The notes under the pieces: model-generated
Seen by the model: the letters and a program-made list of their open reading frames with translations, nothing else
What the model was told of the DNA's origin: nothing
Database searches by the model: none
Assembly (NCBI RefSeq): GCF_014851395.1
Contig: NW_024042261.1
Coordinates: 34,869,942 to 34,933,941, forward strand
Reading direction: 5' to 3'
Source: Micropterus salmoides
Taxonomy: Eukaryota; Chordata; Actinopteri; Centrarchiformes; Centrarchidae
DNA: 64,000 nucleotides
Shown here: in pieces, positions 38,701 through 51,400 of the stretch
Layout: each line of letters begins with the position of its first letter
How positions within the stretch are numbered: position 1 is the stretch's first letter
Position numbers and translations under genes: made by a program

Positions 38701-41700
38701 TCCTCCATTTGTCCCAAATTTTACTTCTTCTTACTTCGAGGTTTGTCCATCTGTAGAAACATGGTTGCACAACATGGCGACACCCTTGTAAGGGAACCCG
38801 TGGTGTATGTAGATGGAAATAGCTCATTCTAAGGTAGTAAAAAACATAACGGTTCATTTTGTAAGGTCTTCATACACCACTGAAAACATAGTTATGGATA
38901 TTATATTGCATTTCTGTCAGTAAATCCACCTAAATATTACACACTGAACCTTTGAATGAATGTAGGAAAATTAACCAAATATGTGGGGTTTAAATTAGCA
39001 GTCCCAAGTCACAATCATTTTGAATATAAGTGAAAATGTAAATAATAAGATTTAGCCATCTTGTGATTTATTTCCAGTGTCATAAAGTCATGTTAGCAAA
39101 ATTTCCAGCTAGCTTGTATCTAGTATCTAATGTAATCATTTGATTTAAATATTAAAGCCTTTTAGCAGTCTGTCATAAGATGATGATCTACATCTGTGAA
39201 TCTGACAGTACCTACGTATTATTGGGTATTTATACCAGAACCATACATACTGTTTTACTGACACGATTGCATGATTTCTGAGAAGTGCTGTGCAAAAACA
39301 TGTAAGCAATGAGCACAGATAACAAAACATGTACAGTACACGGCTCACCTCTGCTCGCTCCCGCAGTTTTTGCTCTCTCACCCTGCAGAGTCACAGGCTT
39401 CTTTCTGGGCCAAAACCATGTTTAGTTTCAGCAACTTTCTCTCTTTGGCTCTGGTGAATAATTCAGCAGCACAGCTCCTCATCACTAATTCAAAGAAGGA
39501 AGAGTCTTTCTTACTGTGTACATGTTTGCATGTGCAGGTGTGTGTATATGTGTGTGTATCATCCATATATCTATCTGTCTGATCATATGTTGTATGCGAG
39601 TCTTTAGAAATACAGTATGTATGAGGAGTCTTCCCCCGACTGTGCGTGTGAGCGTAGCCTACAGTGGGAGAGTGACACTGCGTCAGTCTGTAGGAAAGCT
39701 GAGCTCTCAGCTGTCAGGGAGTGTTCATCTGCTCGGTCGAGGCTGCAGCCACGTGTTTCCTGCTCCTCACTGCTGCTTTCCATCCACTTGCCAACACAAT
39801 TACACAAAGCTTTACACGCTCTGGTATTTTTTGCTGTACACAAAATTATGACATCTACTCTTTTGTCTGGTCTTCAAGGTGAGATTTATGACAACTGTAG
39901 ATAGTTATGTGGCAAACATAGGCTATTGCAGTGGTGGTAAGTAGTCCGTAAGTGCATGAGATACTTTAGGAAAGTCATCATTGTTTATGTTGGACTAGGC
40001 TGGAATAAGGTGCACTTTATTTTGTGGTACAGACTTACGTATGTTTAAAGGTTGTAACAGTTGTAGTTGTCCATAGATAGAGCTGTTCTTTCAGAAATAC
40101 TTCCTTTACTCTCTCCTTGTCCCTCTACTATTATTACCATATACAAAGAAACCTTTGTTTTTTTAAAGTTTGTTGCATTTTATTTTTGTATTGTGTAGTT
40201 TAGGTTTGTATTTGGATCAGATTACACCAGCAGTACACAGAGAAAAAAACAATCACATGGCCTCTCAATTCAAGGGATTCAAGGATTCAAAATGTTCATA
40301 GGTTTTATTTCATATGTGGACATATGGGCGTTGGCCAGCTCACTTGGTAAAGCATGTGCACCATATACAAAGGCTAACTGCTCCCTGGATGCCCACTGCT
40401 CTTAATTAGGATGGGTTAAATGCATAGAAAAAGTAATTTCCCCTCAGGGATCAATAAATACATACATACATAAACAAGTCTGAGTAATGCTTTGCCTCTC
40501 TTTAAAGGACTTAGTTTGTGCTAAAGACATATTCAGAAACTAAGTTTAAAAAAAAATTAAAAAGGAACAAAATAAATTTTAAAATGTCTTTAAAAATCAG
40601 GGACACAATTTTTATAACCAAGAACAACCAGGGTCTAAAAATACTGGGGGGAAAACAAACTTATATAATCTTAAAAGTCCCCTTTCACCCTGTCTCTTTC
40701 TCTTTATCTACAGTACTACTCCATCTTCAGGACTAAAGGGTATTAAAGAGGTGAACTCAGTTTGAGATCATACTGTAGCTTTTTACCCAGATTCCTCTCC
40801 CACTCTGTTTCAGAAAAAGAGCAGGTGTATGCCCAAAGGCTGCATTGCTAAACACAGTGTGTCTCTATAATAGATGTAACACATGCAAAGTCCCTCTGTA
40901 TGCATTCTCTCCAGTTTCACCATGTTTGTGCTTTTCTTCTGTCAGGTCAGATATTATGGATTGGTGCTTTGGAGAAGTTATTGTATGCTGAGGATAAACA
41001 ATGTTAAGACCACTTTTTTGGATATTGAGTCAAATCTATGTTTTCTCAGGACCTTCTTTAACCTTTTGTCTTCTGAAAGTGTTCTTCATACACTATCTGC
41101 AATGGACTATCATTTGTCCGGGACTCACCATGTTTCTTAATTTAAATTGTAAGCTGTTCTAGTAAAACACTAAGCTAAATGTTTAGGCCTTGCAGGAATA
41201 CCTTGAAAAAGCGCTGAAGCACTAAGATGGGAAATATATTTTTAGTCTTAATCCAAACCGTGCCCTGAGGTCCAATGCTTTAAAAGAAAGGAAATCTATA
41301 TTTTGTACAGCCAAGTTGGAATTTGGTTACCCTATATATTAGATTTTTTTTGTCTTTTGTATACATGAATACACATTTCACACCTATTCAAAATGTAAAA
41401 AAAATAATATTTTCAAAAACTATACAACTTTATTGGAAAATAATCAGATTTGGTTCTGCAAGTAATTATTATTTTCAAAAACTGATTAAGCAATATTTTT
41501 ATTTACCGATGGCAGAGTAACACCTTTAAATTATTTTGTCTGTCTGATGGTCCAAATTGATTCAATTAATTGAAAATGAGTAAATGATGATTTACAATGA
41601 AGGGGGAAAACATTTGAACAATTAATTAATTGATTATCAAAACTGTTGATACATTGTCTGCTACTTGACTAATTCATTCATTCATTAATAATTTTAAGCT

Positions 41701-42275
41701 TCACACATTATCACCAGCTGTTACACATCTGGGGTGGCTCGATTATTTGGCTAAATCTGAGATCAGCAGTGCATGAAGATGTTGAAGTCTGATGACGTGA
41801 TGATGAGGCTATGAATCGTCCTCCGTCCCTCCTCTTCCCTCTTTCAATGTCCTCTCTCCCCTCTTCTTCTTACGTCACAAACTTGTCCATCTCCTCCTCC
41901 CCCTCCTTCATTCATTCTCAATCACTCTTTAGGCTTCCCCACACTACTGCCACAAGGCAAGGCAAGGAAAGGCAAGTTTATTTGTATAGCACATTTCAAC
42001 AACAAGGTAATTCAAAGTGCTTTACATAAAACATAAAAGCAACAGGGAAATATAAAAAAGTTTAAAAGCAACATGGGGAAATTCACATTAAAAAATAATA
42101 AAAGTTACAGTCCAGTGTACAATCAGGGATAAAAGAGTTAGATGGAAAATAAAAACAGGCTGAGGGGTTGAGCAAAAACTCACTCCCCTTCTCCTCTTTC
42201 CTCATTCAATTAATTTACAGTCTCAAGGGGGGCATCAGTCTGTGACCCTCCATGACCTCTGCAGTCATGAGACCT

Positions 42276-42328
<53 letters not shown>

Positions 42329-45300
42329 CATGCACATGAATTTGCACAGTCCTGATACGTGTGAGTATGCACACACTCTTGTTTGCCTCTGCATTGATGT
42401 GTGTCAATGTGTGTAATGTGTTTACTCATGTTAGCTGGCATGTCTTTACCTGTCTCTACTGTGTGGGTTGTGTGTGATGGGTCCAGGAAGAGGTGACAAA
42501 GTGACAAACAGAGGGGTGGGGTGGGGGGCTTTGAACAGAAATCCATCCTTAAAAGGAAAGAGGAGCAGTAAATCTAAACTACAAATGCATTATTCAGGAT
42601 AAATCACTGCTCCTTCCAATCCTGTACTACCCCTCTCTCTCTTCCCACTATCTCCTCTTTTTCTCTGACCAACCCTCTACTGTCTCTCTCTCTCTCTCTG
42701 TCTTTCCTCTCTACTTTACCACTGCAGCAGTGTCAGGAAAGCTGGAGACAGAGAGTACAGCTGCCTTGGACTGCTGCATAGAGGAGAAGAGGGATGGTAG
42801 AGGGGGGTGATGTGAGTGTAGTGCGGGAGTGGAAGGATAAAACAAAAGCAGCTGTAAAGGAGTCGTGAGCTTGGCTGTTAGCTTCAATCCAAAAAACAAA
42901 AATCCTGTATTTTAGTCTCTCTCTCTCCCTACAAACTCATCCACCCTCCTGCTTTGACACATTTAAAGCCCACCTCCCCCCTCCACCTTCTCCAACTCAG
43001 CATCATTAGCCATGACCGGTGAGCCTGGAGGCGCTGCCTGCATCACCACCCCTCCCCTCCCCATCCTAATCCCAGTCTTTTGCTCCTCCCTCTCCTTCTC
43101 CTCCACTCCATCTCTCCTCCAACCAGCCAGGCAGCCTGCTCGCTCTCTCGCTCGCCCACTCGCTGAAGGTGTGAGGCAGGGGAGGGGCGCCCATGAACCG
43201 GCTCGGCTGCCTGCCATTTTATTGTTTTTTTGGGAAGCTGATTTTCTTCTTCTTCTCTCAGTCATCCTCATTCTTGCCCTCTCGCTCGTCACTGATTTGC
43301 CCCCGCCCCTTCTCTCTCTCCGGGTTGAGTGTACAGCAAATCCTCAATACCACAGAAAGGAGAAAGAGAGAGAGAGAGAGAGGAGAGAAGGGAGTGCAGC
43401 CTCTGTTTGAAGTCTCCAGTCTCCTCAGCCAGTATTGTTGTTATTTACCCTCCTGCTTGGCATTTTCCTCTCAGCACACCTTTTGTGTCGCTCTCTCATG
43501 TTCGGCTCTCCAGAAGGCGCCTCTCTTTCTATCTAGCTTTCCCTCTCCTTGCCTTCCTCTCCTCATTCTCTTTCTCCATCTGGCTCTGCGGTGAAGAACG
43601 TCTTTGCATATGTTTGACGGAAGACCAGCAGGGATGCGGCTACCAGCAGCTGCCTGCAGCTGCCACAATCTCGCAGGCTGTTCCTGTTAAACACCGCTGG
43701 TAAACAGGTTATTTGCTTTACAGTTGCGTTAGGAGAGAGGGACGGAGGTGGAAATGTTGCATGCAGGTTGATGAGCGTGCTGATGCTGACCTGAATATGT
43801 TGGTGATGGTATCAGCGCAGACATGAGGTGTTTCCTCTGTGTGTTTACCTCACACAGACAATATGTGCAGATTTTACTCTTTGATGGAGAGTGAAGGTGT
43901 GTAGCTTGTTTACTTTGTGGGTGTGTGTTGATGCTGTGGAGACTGTGATCTGTTGTATTGTTTGTACGTGTGAATTCTTGCGGCCATGCTTGTTGGTACA
44001 CGTGTGTCTGCCAACATGTGCCTTGTGTGCGTCATTAAATATTCATGTCTGTATGTTTGACCTTGTATTTCCCACTGTTTGTGTTGCTGGTGTGTTTATC
44101 TACAGGATTCTGTTCTGTTTAGAGTTTTCACATAACAGGAGCTAATGAAAATGTACGCATATGTGGGAATTATGATAATGTTGTCTAAGTGTGTCTGTAT
44201 AATCAAACATATGAGTGTCTTTTTTTAAATGAGTTATCAGTTTATAAACACCGACAGTTATTTTCAGTATGTTTGCTCATCCAGTATTGACACCTCTTTC
44301 TCTGTGTTTCATTCTCTCCTTGCCTCTCTTTGACCAGCTGGGCGACTGGGTGTGTGAGAAGATGCTAATGGCGAGGGACAGCAGTCGAGACGAGACCCAG
44401 AAGCTTCATAAGAAATGGCTGAAGCACCAGGCCTTTATGGCCGAGTTGGCCCAGAATAAGGAATGGCTGGATAAAATTGAAAAGGTAAGTGCTGCCGGTC
44501 CTCTAAATGATTGCATGCTCGCAGATACAGTTTTGGTACTTTTTTTCTCTTGCTTGAAAGTTTACGGGGTCATTCTGGGGCTGAGTGAGTTTTGTGTTGT
44601 TTGGCTACTTGGAATAGCGTAAGTGTCAGATAAAGTCTAAAGTCATCAAGTGTTTGGATTATTTTTTCTACCGCCTATAGGTAAGAAGGTCATGTAGACG
44701 TAAAGCTATTTTTCTACCAAGTCTACAGTTTAAAAAGCACCTCACCTCAGGAGATCAATAGAAAGTAGAAGAAAAAATGGAAGAGTATATATCTTTATAT
44801 TGAATAATGTTGATGTGTACTGTAGATGCCAGCTACCCTACTGTTTTAATGGTTAGCAAGATAAAACAATTGGGCTATACTGAATGGTTATATTAGTTGT
44901 GTTTAAAAGAAAATAACAGTTGTCAAATCTCAAGTTTGGTCACTGAGTTTTTTTACTGACAGACATCACTGATGTTAACAAAGCTTAAACATCAATTATC
45001 AAAGTTTTACAGCCTTTCATTACCCAATGTCATATTAATTTTGAACTGTTTTATACAACTAGTCCTTGTACTAAACACTAAAGCCCTAAATTAACTTAAT
45101 GAAAGCGTAACAAAGCCAGTGGCAAGGGCAGAAAGTATCACAGAGAGGTTTTAAATAGAGAGGGGCGCTATAACCTTCACCACTGCTCTGTATCCCAATA
45201 GGATCTGTTTCAGATTACGGAGATTTATACAGCACATCAGCCTGCAGTCCACACAGGCGTAATTGGGTTAGCCAGTGTTTTCCCAGCTGCACATCCAAGT

Positions 45301-45469
45301 TTCACCGGGTTGACTTTGGGCTGTTGTGTTCACGTCTGCCTGGCTGCAGTGACGTGAATCCGGATGTCTAAAATCAGAGTCCGTAGAACTGTTAGTTCAG
45401 TGTTACGTTCCCTCAGGCTGCCTGTAACTTATCACTGATATTTGTAGTCCTGTTTTAGGTACCACATAG

Positions 45470-45530
<61 letters not shown>

Positions 45531-48394
45531 CTCTGTGTTTGACCTGTGAGAGGCATTGAAGGCGTTAATTGAATGACACTTGCTCATGTTATAATATTAC
45601 AGATGGCTTAGATGTTATGTTGCTATCTACAGTATGTTGTCAATAGATTTCTGAGCACTTTTTCTGCTAAATGAATCATAGATTGTGTACGTGCATCAGA
45701 AGAAACTTAAATTTAGACACAATGTAAGGGAAATATGTACAAGATGATACAGTTCTCACATGGGCGGCACGGTGGTACAGTGGTTAGAACAGTCCAAAGA
45801 CATGGAGTGTGAATGGTTGTTCTTGTCTATGTGCCCTGCGAAGGACTGGCGACAATTCTCACATGACAGTCATTGTCCTGGCAGGATTTACTTGTTTAAT
45901 GCTACAACCCTAGTCTGTTTTTTGTTTGTTGAAATTCTGCAAAAGTAAAGCCAATTGAACTAAGGCTAAAAAAGGCTAATTGATGCTAAAGCTCAGTATG
46001 TCTCTAATTCACTTCCACGCTGATGCTGTATCAGGTCATCATATTACGTTGACAATTTGTGGCTAGCATTCAGCAGTCTCACTATTCCTGCTATTAGAGA
46101 TTGTATGTGATGAGCCTTCAGAGTATTCAGAGCGAGTAACAGTGAGTGGCTGCTGAACAAGTATTGACAGGAAACATGGATGGACGCTAATGAACCCATA
46201 TGAGCTGTTGTACAAAATCAGATGTGTGACTGTGAAGTTAGCAGGCTGCAGTTTTATCTGTGTATGGTATAAACAAATCCTGGCAGTACATCTGTTCTGA
46301 AAAAAAAGCCAAAGAGCTACTGTTTCTTGTGAAGAAACACTACATGTATTATCGTAAAGCTTAGCACCTATGCTACCATCTGAAAACAAGAGACAAGAAG
46401 ACAGTTCAGGAAGATTTTCACAAAGTTCATTGAACACAAGATTAGGTAAGACAGGCTAGATGCTGGGGGGGGTGGCAGGTGAGAAGGTGGCAGGTGAGAG
46501 CACGGGCAGGCAAGGCAGGGAACAGGGTGGCTGACTGAGAAGTGAGTCCGTGATGGTGAATCTCCAACTAGGCGTTCTCCGAAATCAGAGTGGCACGAGA
46601 GCAGAGCAGGGTCTCCAGGAACACTAAGGCACGACTTAATAATCTGGCAGGGAACTGAGGAGATGGCAGGGTATAAGAGCTCGTCCTGATGATAAAAGGA
46701 CACAGGTGTGCCAAAAGCAGATTGCCTGCAGCTGGGGAGAAACGCCCAGTGTTCCAGTGGCGCAACCCACAACTTCACCCTGAAGGAGAGGAATGAAGGG
46801 ATGACCGAGAGGAAGAGGGAGAGGGAGAGGGAGACAGAGGCCACACACAGACAGACAAAAAACAAACCCCACCAAGCACCTTTCACATGCTCAAAAAGGG
46901 ACAAAATAAACTCAATACAAACACACAACACACCAACAGCCACCTCCCCGCTTGTGGCGGTGTGACAAAATATTGCAATACTGAGTGTACTGCAGTATTG
47001 AAAACTCTCATACTTGATGGTGCATGCAGCTGACTGTAGCATAATGGCTTGATCCTCTGTAGTCTCATCCTCGGCAGGAAACTGAACTCCCCTGGTGGGA
47101 GCAGAATGATGGAGCCAAGGCACACTGTGTGTATATGTTATCTGTGCACACACTGTAAGGCAACCTTTGAATCGGTTGACACTAGAGCTGGAATGATTAT
47201 TAGATCAGTTGAAACGCAGAAAATTAATAGGCAAATCTTTTAATAATCCATTAAGAAGCAGAGCTAATTTACTGTATCTAACATAAATGCCGACCATTTG
47301 ATGCAACTTCTTAAATGAGAGGATGTGCTGCTTTTCCTTGTCTTACATTATAGTAAACTGAATTTCTTTAGGTTTTGGACTGTTGGTCATGGTGATATGG
47401 TATTTTTCACTATTTCATAATGCTTTAATAAACCAAACATTTAAACAATCAAATAAATGATTGGCAGATTGCTTGATAATGAAAGTAATAGCCCGTGACA
47501 TGTATACAGGTACCACAGCTTGCAATGGTCAGTGCATAGAAGTGAATGTGTGCTCCTCAAAACAAAACAATTTTTGCTGTCGATTTTCTGCTGAAAATGG
47601 TCTTGTACAGTCAGAACAGAAAAGCTTAAAATAAACCAGTGAAGTTGAGGTATTACATCATCTCACCGGCCTTGTCTAATCAGCTCACTGATCACTGTAA
47701 CATTATGGTTGTTGGCTGTACAGGTAGGCAGCTCCACCCACTACTGGCATATAAACTGCTCATTATGTCTAATTACTTTATGCCTGTCTCTTTCTTCTTC
47801 TATAGTTGGCATTGTGAAGTTGGTGTGTGAGAAAAAATGTGTATGTGTGTGTAGCCTTGTGCATGTTAGCATGTGTGAGCATGTCTATTATGTGGGCATA
47901 TGATGTGGGGAAATTGGCTGACTGGTGTGTAATAATATAAAATGTAGAGAGAGCAGCACTGCGAGGCCTGAGAGTGCCGAGCCGTTTCCATTATAGATTC
48001 ATAGGTCATGTGCTTCTCTGAAGGCAGAGTTGGGTTACTGGAAAATGCTTACAGGAGGAGAGAGAGAGAGAATGTCAGAGACAGAGGAGAGGAGGTGAGG
48101 TGAAAACATTATAGTTTCTTGTTTTATTTGCTTTTTTCCCCCTGCAAATGATAATATGTTGTTTTATATACAGTTACTTTGTACAAAAGTGCACCTATCA
48201 AATCTGCTGTTGCTCTGATGTATAAAGGAGTCCATTATGTTTTTTACTACCACGAGCTGAAGTATCAGAATATTGCTGACTGCATTTCTTTGTTTGCATC
48301 TTCAGTTGAAAGTATGTAATTTGGCTGACAGTAAAAAACAGCAACAACCTACTCAAAACTTGTCATATCTCACACTACGCAGTGAACAGTGAAA

Positions 48395-48492
<98 letters not shown>

Positions 48493-51400
48493 CGTGTATA
48501 CATGGGTGTATATGTCTGTCTAAATTGTAACCAGTGTGGCATCTTGGCCAGGTCTCGAGATTTCAGTCTCAAGGGACTGGCTGGTTAAATAAATATAATA
48601 CGGTGAAAGAAAAATCACAATGCAGATAGAAAAATTGGCCTGAAAAAGACATATTCTGTTTGTATATTGTGGACTTTTGGAAAGTGATGACATTTTGGCT
48701 CAACATTGAGGATAAAATTAGCTTTACAATCTACAGTATTATGTCAATGTGATCCTTCTTCCAAATATAGAAGTACAAATGTGTATTTGTGTTTGCATGC
48801 ATCTCTAATGGTCCCAGCTCATGCTCTTCAGTAGCAGACTGTAGTCACACCAGGCCGTCTAGCTGTTGGCAGATAGACAGGGTTTAGCTTCTGAAGTCAT
48901 ACATGGCAACCATGTCCATCCCACAAACCTGCACCATGGCCATTGCTAAGTAGCTTAAATCTTTTTTGCAAGATAAAGTTCATGTGATTTGGCTTCTTAT
49001 CGTGGCAATACGGATAAGGATTTGTACACATTGCTGACTAGAAACACTTTTCTGTTCCTCTGCACTGTGCTGAAGCTACAGAGTTCCTGAACTTGATTAT
49101 ATTTGTTTATTTTTTTCAAAAAAAAAAAACTTTATGAAGTGAACAAAGTAAATTAAAACACAAAAAAGAAATTAACAGAAGGTTAAACAGGCAAAAAAGA
49201 TTTTTAAAAAATCATTAAACAACCGTCACTGGGTTGGAATATGAATTGCATTAGCTGTACAATTTCAGAGCTCATTGTTGTACGTTCTGTCCAAACACTC
49301 TGCATCTTGTGTCCTGGTTGTTTCACTCAGCTTGTGTCCTCTGAGAGTCTATTTTTGTAATCGGGTAAGAACCTCTCTCTGCTATAAAGAAATCTGTTTT
49401 TAGGGTAGCATCAGCCATCAGTATGTGTATATGTATTTCAGCATGTACAGTATGTGTAAACCGTGTGAATGAGCTTTTACCAGGGAACTGAATTTGATCT
49501 CTTCAACTTAAATGTCCCAGAGAATCTTTGATAGCCAAACCCCTCTTCTTTAGTGAAAGCGCACTTTACATCAAAGTCTCTTAAAGGTGTCTGTCTCCCC
49601 CTCTTTTCCTCATCAACACACCCTTAAGCACAGAGCTCTGTACTGCCTGTAGCTACCTAAAAGCTAACATCAGGGTCAAAGCATAACATGACATTAGTCA
49701 TACCTAAACCTTGAAATATCTCTATCCTCTTATAAGAAAATTGATTTGTTTACAAAGGCTAGGAACATAAACCAATCTAACTTTAGGAAACAGACAGAGA
49801 CACAAGGTCTTACAGTGTCCATCATTATCAAATCAGATTTGTTTTTGATTCCACCAAATTTTCTACCCCTACCCTACCCCCAGTTATGATCACTCTTATA
49901 TGTACCTTGGTTGATGGTTAATTGTGTAGGTAGTATTTGAAGAAAGAGAAAATTATAGTAATATTTTGTACTGTGACCTTAACACAAGAACTGTAGGTGG
50001 GATCGCATCCTCACAGGGCTTTCACACCAAAAAGGACAAGGTCAGCATTTTGCAGAGCAAGGCCTTTATCTCTAATGAAGAGAGCTGCTGACCTCCACAT
50101 TGCTCATCCGATGGGATTCTGGCAATGTCGGGAGGTGGAAGTTATGACAGTGGAGAAGTTCTACACTCCAGTCCTCCTGGGGTCTAGGTAACAAACCTCC
50201 AGCCCAACAGAATATATCACAGAGCACTGTGGAGGGTTATAAAGTTCAGGTTATAATGTTTAGATTCAGATTTAGTCCATAGCGTCATAGTTAGCTGTCT
50301 TGGGTGGCTCTTCAATCTGAGCACTACCTTGCACAAACTGTTCGTTCTTGCAGGTTTGGTCTAAACATTACATTTACTCATTTAGTCCAAAGCAACTTAC
50401 AATTGCTGTATACATGACAGAGGTCCCATGCCTCTGGAGCAACTAGGGGTTAAGTGTCTTGCTCACGAACACATTGGTGGATGTGTCGCAGTGGGATCAA
50501 ACCCAGGTCTCCCGCACAAAAGGTATGTGTCTTATTCACGGAGCCATTGCTATCACTACAACAGTCCTCATATCCTGTAGGCTGAACAAATTTAAGTTTA
50601 CCCTTGTTGTATTGTCCAAGTTCCAGTTTCACCATTCTCCTTCAGGTGGTGTTGCCTGTATAAAAGCTCAGTGAATAATGTCCCATGGCCACTGTCTTCC
50701 AGGTGAGCCTGGAAAACTCAGTAGGAGTAAAACTCTCTTCTCTCAGTAGCTATTGACAGTGCACCCCTGAGCAAAACACCATCAACGGCGTCTGTGTTTG
50801 TCAGTGTGGGACCTCTTGTGGGATTCTGAGAGGATGTAACTATGTGAAAAGAGCACATAAATGAAGATTAAAACAACAATCTTCCATCAGTGAGTGTCTC
50901 AGTGATGGGGGAGACCCAAGCAGAGGAAGATTTTTTGTTTGATAATATTGATGCATCTTGTGTGCTGTTTCGGTTGTGACATCAAGCAGCAGCTGGAGCG
51001 GCTTCCTGTGCTTGCGCCGGTTGACAGGTAACCACTGTCCAATCCCCTCTCCCCTTCTCCCTGTCTTCCCTCCTTCTTCGTACAGCGTACAGTATGTGTG
51101 AAGGTCATTCCTGCTTCTCTCTCTGTCTCTCTCTCTCTCTCAAGCTCAATCCTCTCCCCTTTAACCAGGGGACAGGAAACATGTCTGCTTTGGAGCATTG
51201 AGATTCAGCCTTCAACAGTAGGTGTTAATGTAGTTTAGTGTTGAGGGCCAAATCTAATAAGCTGAGGTTTGCAGTGTTCTGAATGTGTAATGCATTGTTT
51301 AATCAATAACTGTGCTGTTCTGTCGCTGCAGGATGACTGGGCTTTCTTAGTGGGACATATCTGAAAACATGTGGATCATAACATGAAACTATGACAAAGT

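Larger units (their letters stand above)
38280..44337 (+). other. sptbn4: Intron 23 (6.1 kb)
   Basis: Contains a 322-bp terminal-inverted-repeat element (38632-38953), a SINE-like fragment (40322-40475), a repeat of the 'tttatttgtatagcacatttc' type (41955-42075), a (GT)n run (42283), and the CpG- and CT-rich block at 42950-43700. Confidence 0.85.

Noticed and set aside
39600..39910. GC-richer stretch with overlapping open frames in intron 23
   Set aside because: No splice-compatible frame continuing exon 23 or 24 and no recognisable peptide. It could be regulatory, but nothing specific supports that.
43012..43703. Overlapping open frames of 124-133 codons in the CpG-rich block
   Set aside because: Translations are Ser/Leu/Arg-rich products of CT and GA tracts in three frames. 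There is no homology to a spectrin N-terminus; better explained as promoter or 5'-UTR sequence.
46368..47153. 261-codon open frame on the minus strand in intron 24
   Set aside because: Low-complexity Leu/Ser/Pro/Cys-rich translation with no recognisable motif, spanning a probable repeat. Reported only as part of that repeat.
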